This document shows positions 1 to 6,786 of a DNA stretch of 24,693 nucleotides, one piece after another. Position 1 is the stretch's first letter, and each line of letters opens with the position of its first letter. Source of the DNA: a virus; the IMG/VR virus record IMGVR_UViG_3300017710_000050, positions 1-24,693 of that record. One strand, 5' to 3'. A model generated the notes under the pieces. That model did not search any database. It was not told the origin of the DNA and worked only from the letters and a program-made list of their open reading frames with translations. The translations under genes were made by a program, and so were the position numbers.

Positions 1-45
1 GTTAGACAGACCGCTATGACCACAAATATCGACCCCTTGCCCCCC

Positions 46-70
46 CACCCTGCCACTAGCGGTAGGGGTG
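46..70 (+). other. C-rich leader hairpin
   Basis: The first 106 bases hold no convincing gene. Within them, CACCCTGCC (46-54) can pair with GGTAGGGGTG (61-70) with one bulged G, around a six-base loop. A competing 7-base inverted repeat, ACCGCTA (10-16) and TAGCGGT (57-63), shares the right arm. The C-rich stretch (33-50) is unlike the AT-rich rest of the window. It could be the terminator of an upstream gene, since a short T-run follows at 80-85, or an RNA leader of the packaging operon. The sequence cannot decide between these. Confidence 0.3.
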
Positions 71-106
71 CATCACACAATTTTTCTTCACTTTTTGGAG
101 TCAGCT

Positions 107-385
107 ATGGCATATGAACCTAAGGTTGGTGAGTCTTACCCCCAGCCAAATAAATTTAAGAAAGAAGAATGGCAAGCCACTCACAAGGGCAAAATTCTTT
201 TACCTGATGGCAAAACGTATTATTTGGATGTTTGGCCTAAGTACATCAGTAAAAATGGTAACGAGATGGTGAAGGTTAAGATTGGCAAAGAGTGTCCTCC
301 AGATAATCAGGCAGCCAGACCAAATGTTGATACCTTTAGCCAGCCAGAAGGTTTTAAAGATTTAAAAGATGATATTCCCTTCTAA
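107..385 (+). CDS. small protein with SSB-like acidic C-terminal tip
   Basis: A 92-aa protein of unknown family. The ATG at 107 is preferred to a GTG at 68 because GGAG (97-100) lies six bases upstream of it. Residues about 25-60 look like a beta-rich segment (KGKILLPDGKTYYLDVWPK and on). The protein ends LKDDIPF, which closely matches the conserved tip of bacterial single-stranded-DNA-binding proteins (DDDIPF). In SSB that tip recruits replication and repair enzymes. The body shows no clear OB-fold signature, so it may be a divergent phage SSB, or a small protein that mimics the SSB tip to occupy host SSB-binding sites. Its stop overlaps the next start (TAATG), which suggests coupled translation with the terminase small subunit. 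The tip is observed; the function is inference. Confidence 0.7.
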   Translation: MAYEPKVGESYPQPNKFKKEEWQATHKGKILLPDGKTYYLDVWPKYISKNGNEMVKVKIGKECPPDNQAARPNVDTFSQPEGFKDLKDDIPF

Positions 386-768
386 TGCCTAAACCGAGCC
401 CATTAAAAAATTGGGGTGGTGTTAGAACACTCCAGGGAAAGTTAAAGAGATCAGACACCTTAACTGCCAACAGAGAGGCAGTTGCGTATGAGTTATTGAG
501 TATGGCATCTACTCGACTTACCGATATTGTTGAGTGGGATGATAAGGGAAGTGTGAAGGTGAAAAGTGTTGAGGATATTCCCAAATCTGCATTATCAGCC
601 CTAAAAAGCATAAAGGTGAATACCAAGGGTGAATTGGAAGTTGAACTTTACGACAAGGTGGGAGTGTTGCGGATTTTAGCAAAGGCATCTGGTTTATTGG
701 ATAGGCCAGAGGATGAAGATAAACCAGCAGTAATTGGGATAAATGTAAAAGCACCACATGACACTTAG
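385..768 (+). CDS. putative terminase small subunit, short form
   Basis: A 127-aa protein. Its C-terminal half (residues about 48-105) reads like the end of Terminase_2-type small subunits: a VEWDDKG turn, a predicted-helix stretch SALSALKSI, a beta segment, then ELYDKVGVLRILAKASGLL (residues 87-105). That last element is the usual 'LYDK...AL..L.K..GL' close of the family. The DNA-binding helix-turn-helix that normally takes up the first 60 residues or so is missing; only about 45 residues precede the C-terminal part. It overlaps the upstream stop by one base (TAATG). Two genes downstream lies the large terminase, the expected partner for recognising and cutting concatemeric DNA. It could instead be another DNA-packaging factor, but context and motif agree well. 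Confidence 0.7.
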   Translation: MPKPSPLKNWGGVRTLQGKLKRSDTLTANREAVAYELLSMASTRLTDIVEWDDKGSVKVKSVEDIPKSALSALKSIKVNTKGELEVELYDKVGVLRILAKASGLLDRPEDEDKPAVIGINVKAPHDT

Positions 769-901
769 GATGTATTGCAAGTTTTGTAATTTGTTTAAAA
801 CTGTAAATCTATTTGGTGGAAGAATTAAAGGTAGTTGGAGTTGTAAGGGATGCTATGAAAGAGAAAATAAACCCCAAGCATTACAAAAAAGGCAAGGTTG
901 A
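758..901 (+). CDS. 47-aa putative zinc-knuckle mini-protein
   Basis: A small reading frame, too short for usual gene-calling cutoffs, starting at ATG 758 or, less likely, ATG 770. It encodes two CxxC pairs: CKFC at residues 7-10 and CKGC at 29-32, eighteen residues apart, with aromatic and glycine residues between (LFGGRIKGSWS). This is the spacing of a small zinc ribbon. It overlaps the end of the terminase small subunit gene by 11 bases and the DUF3310 gene by 47 bases in another frame, and it fills the only gap in this otherwise fully packed part of the operon. No strong ribosome-binding site is visible for 758, so coupling to the upstream gene would be needed. Four cysteines in two knuckles are unlikely by chance in such a short frame. 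A role in nucleic-acid binding is only a guess. Confidence 0.5.
   Translation: MTLRMYCKFCNLFKTVNLFGGRIKGSWSCKGCYERENKPQALQKRQG
845..850 (+). promoter_or_regulatory. ribosome-binding site that sets the DUF3310 start
   Basis: AAGGGA sits four bases upstream of the ATG at 855. It supports that start over the longer frame from a TTG at 813, which has no comparable site. The site lies inside the CxxC mini-gene. Confidence 0.5.
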
Positions 902-1088
902 ATGTATAGATGCCATAGAAAGCTGTACAAAAGAAATGCAAGGTTTCGATGCTATTTGTGTAGCAAATATTATCAAATATCTATGGCGGTTTCCCTTTAA
1001 ACACAACAATCCGCAACAAGATTTATTAAAGGCCAAATGGTATTTGGAAAGGTTAATTGATGCCCAGAACAAAACAAAAGACAAGTAA
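855..1088 (+). CDS. DUF3310 family protein
   Basis: A 77-aa protein that starts MKEKINPKHYKKG, which matches the DUF3310 family of phage nucleotide-kinase-like or SaV-like small proteins. Family hallmarks are visible: the NPKHY opening (residues 6-10), a VECID segment, and a helix with KYLWRF followed by a Lys/Asp-rich 'DLLKAKWYLERLI' helix. The family is common in phages of many hosts; its function is not established. The longer frame from TTG 813 would add 14 residues with no family similarity. The gene overlaps the large terminase by 29 bases in another frame, so it is part of the packaging operon by position, although in many phages the family travels with nucleotide-metabolism genes. Confidence 0.85.
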   Translation: MKEKINPKHYKKGKVECIDAIESCTKEMQGFDAICVANIIKYLWRFPFKHNNPQQDLLKAKWYLERLIDAQNKTKDK

Positions 1089-2625
1089 AAAAATTGATGA
1101 AAGTGGTTTAAATCTAGATTTTAGTAGATCACCCACAGTTTATAAATTCTTACAAAGCAATGCTTTTGTCAGAGGGATTATGGGTGCTGTTGGTAGTGGT
1201 AAAACTTATGCCTGTTGTGCCGAAGTTATGATGAGGGCAGTACAACAAAAACCAAGTCCTGTTGATGGTATCAGGTATTCAAGATGTGCCATTGTCAGAA
1301 ACTCTTACCCAATGCTAAAGACTACAACCATAAAAACGTGGTTGGAGTTATTTCCTGAGAACGTGTTTGGTGCAATGAATTGGACACCCCCTATCACGCA
1401 TCACATTCGTTTGCCAGCAAGAGAAGGTGCAAGTGGGATTGATTTGGAAGTTATGTTTATTGCCCTGGATACTCCAAGGGATATTCGTAAATTGCTTTCC
1501 CTGGAATTGACAACTTCATTTGTTAGTGAGGCAAGAGAATTACCAAAAGCAGTAATTGATGGAATCACACACAGGGTTGGAAGATACCCCACAAAACGAG
1601 ATGGTGGTGCAACGTGGCATGGGTTGTGGATGGACACAAACCCAATGGATAGTGACCATTGGTACCATTTGATGGCTGAACAAACCGATATGCGAGGCAA
1701 ACACGCATGGAAGTTTTTTAAGCAACCACCAGGAGTAATTGAAGTTTCACCAGATAAATTGCCTGAGAATCCAGAGGCGAATGATCATACATTTGCTGCT
1801 GGGAAATGGTGGAAGGTAAACAGCAAAGCAGAAAATCTAAACAATTTACCAGCTGGTTATTATCAGCAAATGCTCCCAGGTAAAAACTTGGATTGGATAC
1901 AATGTTACGCTGCTGGCCAATACACATTTGTTAAAGAAGGCAAAAGTGTTTGGGAAGAATATAACGATCAGGTCATGTCAGGGGTTGTTGAATATCAAGA
2001 TTCTTTGCCATTAATTATTGGTCTTGATTTTGGTTTAACTCCAGCAGCTGTTATTGGGCAAAAACATTTATCAGGTGTTTGGGTAATTTTGCATGAGATT
2101 GTTAGCTTTGATATGGGTTTAGAAAGATTTTGTAATCAGCTTTTAACAGAATTAAATATGCGTTTTCCTAAATCAGAAATTAAAATTTATGGTGACCCAG
2201 CTGGTATGGCAAGAGATCAAATCTATGAGGTAACTGCATTTGACCATTTACGAACCATTGGTTTAAACGCACAACCAGCACCAAGTAATAATTTTAAAGT
2301 TAGACGAGAAGCTGGTGCTGCTCCAATGTTGCGATTGATAAAAGGTAAACCAGGGCTAATGGTTAATGTTGATTGTAAGCAACTGCGAAAAGCATTAAGC
2401 GGTGGGTATCATTTTAAACGTGTAAACATTGGTGCTGGGCAAGAACGATTTAAAGATATGCCAAATAAAAATGAATCTTCACACATTGGTGATGCGTATG
2501 GATATTTATTAACTGGCGGTGGTGAACACAAACGAATGACAACTGGAAGAGCCAGATTTGGTGATTCTTTTTCAAGATCAAATCGTCCAAACGCTGTACA
2601 TGATTTTGATGTTTTTTCTCTTTAG
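1060..2625 (+). CDS. terL: terminase large subunit
   Basis: A 521-aa ATPase-nuclease that powers DNA packaging into the procapsid and cuts the concatemer. The N-terminal motor has a Walker A motif GAVGSGKT (residues 42-49) and a Walker B-like strand ending SFVSEARE with the probable catalytic Glu157. The C-terminal RNase H-like nuclease shows its three acidic motifs: GLDFG (Asp323), YGDPAG (Asp379) and HIGDAYGY (Asp478). Length is normal for the family. ATG 1060 is chosen over TTG 1057 because AAAGG (1048-1052) is spaced seven bases from it. It follows the small subunit in the same operon and precedes the portal by five genes. Both enzymatic centres look intact. Confidence 0.96.
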   Translation: MPRTKQKTSKKIDESGLNLDFSRSPTVYKFLQSNAFVRGIMGAVGSGKTYACCAEVMMRAVQQKPSPVDGIRYSRCAIVRNSYPMLKTTTIKTWLELFPENVFGAMNWTPPITHHIRLPAREGASGIDLEVMFIALDTPRDIRKLLSLELTTSFVSEARELPKAVIDGITHRVGRYPTKRDGGATWHGLWMDTNPMDSDHWYHLMAEQTDMRGKHAWKFFKQPPGVIEVSPDKLPENPEANDHTFAAGKWWKVNSKAENLNNLPAGYYQQMLPGKNLDWIQCYAAGQYTFVKEGKSVWEEYNDQVMSGVVEYQDSLPLIIGLDFGLTPAAVIGQKHLSGVWVILHEIVSFDMGLERFCNQLLTELNMRFPKSEIKIYGDPAGMARDQIYEVTAFDHLRTIGLNAQPAPSNNFKVRREAGAAPMLRLIKGKPGLMVNVDCKQLRKALSGGYHFKRVNIGAGQERFKDMPNKNESSHIGDAYGYLLTGGGEHKRMTTGRARFGDSFSRSNRPNAVHDFDVFSL

Positions 2626-2634
2626 CGATATCAC

Positions 2635-2652
2635 CTTGCTTGTGAAAGCAAG
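2635..2652 (+). other. GTGA-capped hairpin after terL
   Basis: CTTGCTT (2635-2641) pairs perfectly with AAGCAAG (2646-2652) around a GTGA loop of the stable GNRA class. A CGA/TCG pair (2626-2628 with 2655-2657) can extend the stem across an internal loop. It lies in the 62-base gap between terL and the next gene, upstream of a strong ribosome-binding site (GGAGG). A run of six T (2668-2673) lies 15 bases beyond the stem, too far for a classical terminator. RNA processing or messenger stabilisation is equally likely. Confidence 0.5.
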
Positions 2653-2687
2653 TTTCGTAAAGTAGCATTTTTTGTAGGAGGAAAAAA

Positions 2688-3236
2688 ATGTTAAATATAT
2701 TGCTCCCAGCAATTGCAACTGTTTTTAGTGCGTTTTATGCTGGTAAACAAGCATCAAAAGCCAGAAAGCAACAGCGAGCCGCAACTGATCAGGCAAATAA
2801 AACTGCAAGAGAAGCATTGGATAATGCTATAAAAACCAGAAAAGATCAATCTGGTTATTTTGAGGATACTTTGGCAGATAGCCAAAAAAGATTAACTCTT
2901 TTGACGCAAGATCAAGAAAAAGCAAGTGTACAAAGACAGGCTCAAATTGATTCGTATAACAAAATGGTTGACGTACAAAGAGATCAATTTACTCAAAGCC
3001 AACAAGCACTCCAAGAAGAATCAAAAAGATATGAGCAAGATCGTGCAGATGCTCAAAAACGAGAGGCTGCTATTCAAAAAGAAATAGAAGATCAGCGTAG
3101 AGAGCAAGGTGAAAAAGATTCTGCAATGGCAAAAGCTAGACGAAGAAGAGGTGGTAAACGAGGTTTGTTATCTCAAACCAGGCTTAATCCAGAAATAGGA
3201 TTGAGTGGATTACAAACTACTTTAGGTTCAAGTTAA
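2688..3236 (+). CDS. coiled-coil protein with N-terminal hydrophobic segment
   Basis: A 182-aa protein preceded by a very strong ribosome-binding site (TAGGAGG, 2674-2680). Residues 1-19 are hydrophobic (LLPAIATVFSAFYAG) and could form a membrane or core segment. Residues about 20-145 are a long, charged Gln/Lys/Glu-rich helix with the character of a coiled coil. The C-terminal 35 residues are Arg-rich and then read GLLSQTRLNPEIG, similar in style to the end of the next gene's product. I recall similar proteins between terminase and portal in marine podoviruses, without an assigned function. A minor virion or head-assembly component is the likeliest role by position. Confidence 0.75.
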   Translation: MLNILLPAIATVFSAFYAGKQASKARKQQRAATDQANKTAREALDNAIKTRKDQSGYFEDTLADSQKRLTLLTQDQEKASVQRQAQIDSYNKMVDVQRDQFTQSQQALQEESKRYEQDRADAQKREAAIQKEIEDQRREQGEKDSAMAKARRRRGGKRGLLSQTRLNPEIGLSGLQTTLGSS

Positions 3237-4052
3237 ATGGCTAAAACTGCACTCGAATATTATCAGGATTTTCAAAAATCTGTTGATGCTTTTGATGATG
3301 CGTATGAATTATATTCTGGCGAATATGATGATTATATTGGTAGTTTTTATATGGGTGGTTTGCGTTTGAGTCCATCTAATTTTAATACAAGTTATGGTAT
3401 GAGGCCATTACCAGGCACTAGATTTAAAGATAATTTTGTTTCTCAATTTGATCAAGGATTTGGAACATATGCACGAACTGGTGATGTTAGACAAGCAGAA
3501 TTAATATCGGATACAACTGGTCAATCTGGTTATGGTTTTCGAGGCAGACAAAGAAAAGTTTATCGTGACCCAATTACTGGCATGACATATGAAACACCTC
3601 AATTTAATACAAAGCAAGGTGTTGAATTTTCAGATGGAACATTTGGTTTTTCAGATGGAACAATTATTGGTTTAGCCCCAGAGCCAGAGTTGACTGCAAC
3701 AACTCCAGTTTTTGACAAAGCAAGATTTGAAGAACTGGCAGATCAACCATTAAAAAACTTACAAAATTTAATAGATCAAGAAAATTTAGAAATTGAAAAA
3801 ATAAAAAGAAAAAGAGAAGAAGAAGATGAAAATTTCAGAATACGTTTTGCAAAAATGCAAGAAGATCAAGATGCAGAGCTTGCAAAGATGGAGGCAAATA
3901 CTTTGGAGGCTCAAGCAAGTGTGGCCAGGCAACAAGAACTCTTAGAGTCTGAAACAAATGAGATTTTAAAAAGAACAGGCAGAAGAAAAACTGCAATGGT
4001 AAGGGCAAGAACTTTAAGAGGACGTCCAATTTTATCAGGTGAAAATGCGTGA
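3237..4052 (+). CDS. hypothetical virion-associated protein with C-terminal coiled coil
   Basis: A 271-aa protein starting directly after the stop of its neighbour (TAAATG), so probably coupled to it. The first ~170 residues are Tyr-, Gly- and Asp-rich with no recognised fold (YDDYIGSFYMGGLRLSPS near the start). Residues about 175-245 are a highly charged helix. The end reads RRKTAMVRARTLRGRPILSG, paralleling the Arg-rich, LLS-containing end of the upstream product. The pair may share a C-terminal signal, for example for incorporation into the head, although that is inference. The last four bases overlap the next gene (GTGA). Confidence 0.7.
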   Translation: MAKTALEYYQDFQKSVDAFDDAYELYSGEYDDYIGSFYMGGLRLSPSNFNTSYGMRPLPGTRFKDNFVSQFDQGFGTYARTGDVRQAELISDTTGQSGYGFRGRQRKVYRDPITGMTYETPQFNTKQGVEFSDGTFGFSDGTIIGLAPEPELTATTPVFDKARFEELADQPLKNLQNLIDQENLEIEKIKRKREEEDENFRIRFAKMQEDQDAELAKMEANTLEAQASVARQQELLESETNEILKRTGRRKTAMVRARTLRGRPILSGENA

Positions 4053-4477
4053 AAAATTTAAAATTGACAAGCCAAGAAAAAAATATTGTGAATTATCACA
4101 GGCAAACAATAAAAGATAAAAAAGTTGGAACAGATGAACAAGGTAGGCCAATGACAGTATATGCCGTTGGCATTTCTATTTTGGATGATGATGGAAAAGA
4201 AACTGGAAAATTTGTAAGTGTTCCAGGTTATGTTGAGGGCAAAGATGGAAATATGTTTGTTCCCAAATATTCAGATGGAACAGTAAATGAAGATTATCTC
4301 AGAAACTATTGGAGATCAGAAATAAACACAAACTTTTTTCCAGTTTATAACTCAGGAACAGAGTTAAATAAAAGGTCAGAAGAGATACATCAAATAATGA
4401 ATGACGAAAAAGACATTGCTAATAAAACTTTAAAAAGAAATCAAAGAAATTTAATTAACTCTATGGAGGGAATGTGA
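4049..4477 (+). CDS. conserved hypothetical phage protein, GTG start
   Basis: A 142-aa protein. Its GTG start overlaps the upstream stop (GTGA), a typical coupling arrangement; no ATG in frame lies nearby. The core reads TVYAVGISILDDDGKETGKF and then VSVPGYVEGK, a beta-rich segment I recall from other podovirus proteins between terminase and portal. A helical part follows with NTNFFPVYNSGTELNKRSEE and a Lys/Asn-rich end. No catalytic motif is visible and the family's function is unknown. Position suggests a small virion or assembly protein. Confidence 0.7.
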   Translation: MKNLKLTSQEKNIVNYHRQTIKDKKVGTDEQGRPMTVYAVGISILDDDGKETGKFVSVPGYVEGKDGNMFVPKYSDGTVNEDYLRNYWRSEINTNFFPVYNSGTELNKRSEEIHQIMNDEKDIANKTLKRNQRNLINSMEGM

Positions 4478-4635
4478 TGCCAGGTTTATACGAAAACATC
4501 CACAAAAAAAGAAAACGCATTGCTGCTGGTAGTGGCGAGAAAATGAGAAAAGTTGGTAGTGCTGGTTCGCCAAAGAAATCAGATTTTGTAGCAGCTGCTA
4601 AAACTGCAATGAAAAAGAAAAAGAAAAAATATTAA
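4477..4635 (+). CDS. 52-aa Lys/Arg-rich small phage protein
   Basis: A short gene, below common length cutoffs, that overlaps the upstream stop by one base (TGATG) and the downstream start by one base (TAATG), so the frame is boxed in by coupled neighbours. The product begins MPGLYENIHKKRKRIAAGSG and continues EKMRKVGSAGSPKKSDFVAA, ending in a Lys tract before the final Tyr. The IHxKRKRIAAGSGEKMRKPG-like string is one I recall as conserved in small proteins of many podoviruses. It is strongly basic and lacks acidic balance, which suggests binding to DNA, for example as packaged with the genome. Function is not established. Confidence 0.8.
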   Translation: MPGLYENIHKKRKRIAAGSGEKMRKVGSAGSPKKSDFVAAAKTAMKKKKKKY

Positions 4636-4955
4636 TGCAACCAATCAAAGACCCCAAAGGTGGATTGACTGCCAGAGGTAGACGGCATTTTAAAAAAACT
4701 GAAGGGGCAGATTTAAAACCTGGGGTAAAAGGTGCAGCAGATACTCCAGAAAAAATGAGAAGGAAAGGTTCTTTTTTAACTAGGTTTTATACAAATCCTA
4801 GTGGCGGTTTTAAAGATAAAAAAGGAAAACCTACAAGGCTTGCATTAGCTGCTAGGGCTTGGGGAGAACCAGCACCAACAAATAGACAAGCAGCCTCAAG
4901 ACTTGCTGCAAAAGGTAGAAATTTGCTTGAAAAATATAAACTGAGGAAAGCATGA
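4635..4955 (+). CDS. basic conserved protein, resembles DUF6321
   Basis: A 106-aa, Arg/Lys-rich protein. The string GGLTARGRRHFKKTEGADLK (residues 9-28), followed by PGVKGAADTPEKMRRKGSFL and then TRFYTNPSGG, matches what I remember of the DUF6321 family in phages and related elements. The C-terminal half has an Ala-rich helix (RLALAARAWGEPAPT) and a second helix. It is coupled to both neighbours: TAATG before, and an ATGA overlap with the portal gene after. The family is uncharacterised. With the preceding mini-protein it makes a pair of basic proteins placed just upstream of the portal. Confidence 0.8.
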   Translation: MQPIKDPKGGLTARGRRHFKKTEGADLKPGVKGAADTPEKMRRKGSFLTRFYTNPSGGFKDKKGKPTRLALAARAWGEPAPTNRQAASRLAAKGRNLLEKYKLRKA

Positions 4956-6535
4956 ATATCAAAGGCAAGCGTTTAACTACGCAACAAGTGATTACCAGAT
5001 TTGAATTAGCACAAAGAAAAAAAGATATCTGGGAAGATTTATATTCTGATGCTTACGAGTTTGCAATTCCTCAAAGGCAGTTGTATGGATATTACGAGGG
5101 TTCAAGTCAGGGTCAAAAGAAAATGACAAGAGTTTTTGATTCAACAGCAATCCATTCTACTTCTAGATTTGCAAATAGGATGCAGAGTGGCGTTTTTCCT
5201 CCACAAAGAAGGTGGTGTAGATTAGAGCCTGGCAATCAAATCCCTTTTGAGCAACAAGCAGAAGTACAAAGTGTTTTGGATCAATACACAGACACAATGT
5301 TTTCTGTGTTGAAAAACTCAAACTTTGATATTGCAATGGGTGAATTTTTACTAGATTTATCGGTTGGTACAGCTGTGATGATGATTCAACCAGGCAATGA
5401 AACCTCACCAATAAATTTTATTCCAATCCCACTTTTCTTGGTTAGTTTTGAAGAAGGTGCAAATGGCGAAATAGATAAAGTTTATAGAAAAATGAGAATG
5501 AAGGGTGAGGCAATTACCCAGCAATGGCCTGATGCTAAACTGCCTGAATCAGTTGCAACTCGAATTAAAAACAAACCAACAGATGAAGTTGATTTAATCG
5601 AGGCAACAATAAAAGATTATGAGCAAGGTGACTGGTGTTATCACGTGATTGATAAACATTCAAAAGAAGAAATTGTTTATAGAAGAATGAATAACTCACC
5701 ATTTGTAATTTCACGTTACATGAAAGTTGCTGGCGAGATTTATGGCAGAGGTTTACTTTTAACGGCATTGCCAGACATAAAAACTTTAAACAAAACAAAA
5801 GAATTGTTGTTAAAAAATGCAACTCTTTCTGTGATGCCTGTTTTTACAGCACAAGATGATGGTGTCCTAAATCCTCACACAGTAAAAATTGTGCCAGGGG
5901 CAATTATTCCTGTTGCAAGAAATGGTGGATCGCAAGGTGAAAGTTTAAGGCCACTTCCTAGGGCTGGTGATTTTAATGTAAGCCAATTAATTATTAATGA
6001 TTTACGAATGTCTATTAAGCAGATTTTATTGGATGAGAGTTTACCGCCAGATAATATGTCTGCAAGATCAGCAACAGAAATTGTAGAACGGATGAAAGAA
6101 CTTTCTCAAAATTTAGGAAGTGCTTTTGGCCGATTGATAAATGAAACTATGATTCCTATTGTTGATAAAACTTTAGCGGTTATGGATGAGCGTGGAATGA
6201 TTAACTTACCATTACAAGTAAATGGTCTGGAGGTAAAAGTTTCGCCTAGTAGTCCACTTGCTATGGCACAAAACATGGAAGAAATAAATTCTATTGTTCA
6301 ATTTATCCAGCTTACCCAACCTATGGGGGCAGAAGGTGAATATGCAATTAATAAATCTGCGTTAGTTGATTACCTTGGAGATAAGTTAGGAGTTCCAAGT
6401 GAGGTTCGACATGATGCGGCAGAAAGAGCAGTAATGATTGAAGAGCGTGCGAAAGCTGAACAAATGGCGGTTATGATGCAAGCACAACAGCAGCAACAAA
6501 TGGCTGGTGATGTACCTCCAGAAGGGATGAATTAA
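4952..6535 (+). CDS. portal (head-tail connector) protein
   Basis: A 527-aa protein of the T7 gp8-like head-tail connector family. The dodecameric ring it forms is the channel for packaging and ejection and the seed for procapsid assembly. The N-terminus carries the family pattern: a helix ending WEDLYSDAYEFAIPQR (residues about 27-42), then MTRVFDSTAIHSTSRFANRM with QSGVFPPQRRW. The middle contains the GRGLLLTALPDIKTLNK helix and SLPPDNMSARSATEIVERMK, also typical. The C-terminus ends in a Gln/Met-rich tail (QAQQQQQMAG), probably a flexible extension. Length fits the family. It overlaps its upstream neighbour (ATGA) and its downstream one (TAATG). Confidence 0.96.
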   Translation: MNIKGKRLTTQQVITRFELAQRKKDIWEDLYSDAYEFAIPQRQLYGYYEGSSQGQKKMTRVFDSTAIHSTSRFANRMQSGVFPPQRRWCRLEPGNQIPFEQQAEVQSVLDQYTDTMFSVLKNSNFDIAMGEFLLDLSVGTAVMMIQPGNETSPINFIPIPLFLVSFEEGANGEIDKVYRKMRMKGEAITQQWPDAKLPESVATRIKNKPTDEVDLIEATIKDYEQGDWCYHVIDKHSKEEIVYRRMNNSPFVISRYMKVAGEIYGRGLLLTALPDIKTLNKTKELLLKNATLSVMPVFTAQDDGVLNPHTVKIVPGAIIPVARNGGSQGESLRPLPRAGDFNVSQLIINDLRMSIKQILLDESLPPDNMSARSATEIVERMKELSQNLGSAFGRLINETMIPIVDKTLAVMDERGMINLPLQVNGLEVKVSPSSPLAMAQNMEEINSIVQFIQLTQPMGAEGEYAINKSALVDYLGDKLGVPSEVRHDAAERAVMIEERAKAEQMAVMMQAQQQQQMAGDVPPEGMN

Positions 6536-6786
6536 TGGCTGGTTGGGATGATATAGACAACATAGAAAAATCAACAGTTGCTGATATTCCAGAAATAGAT
6601 AAATTATGTTTGAGAGTTTTTGGAACTGCTGAAGGAAAAAAATTAATGGATTGGTTGGTTGATAGAACAATCAACTCCCCTTCTTTTATTCCAGGTGCAG
6701 ATCATTCAACTGGATATTTTTTGGAAGGTAAAAAAGATTTGGTACGAGAACTTAAATTACGAATAGGGAGAGCATTGAATGGCTGA
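6535..6786 (+). CDS. Bbp19-like small phage protein
   Basis: An 83-aa protein resembling the Bbp19 family, which in many podoviruses sits between portal and scaffold. Recognisable elements are DKLCLRVFGTAEGKKLMDWL (residues 23-42), a 'SPSFIPGADHSTGYFLEG' loop and a C-terminal helix KKDLVRELKLRIG. Its role is unknown; position suggests head morphogenesis. It overlaps the portal stop by one base and the scaffold start by eight bases. Confidence 0.8.
   Translation: MAGWDDIDNIEKSTVADIPEIDKLCLRVFGTAEGKKLMDWLVDRTINSPSFIPGADHSTGYFLEGKKDLVRELKLRIGRALNG

Noticed and set aside
68-106. GTG-started extension of the SSB-tip protein
   Set aside because: The GTG lies inside the leader hairpin; ATG 107 has a well-spaced GGAG.
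16-117. Short frame at the left edge (Pro-rich, 33 aa from ATG 16)
   Set aside because: Low-complexity content, no ribosome-binding site and no recognised family; it cannot be told from chance at the window edge.
813-854. TTG-started N-terminal extension of the DUF3310 protein
   Set aside because: The extra 14 residues do not match the family, and ATG 855 has a ribosome-binding site.
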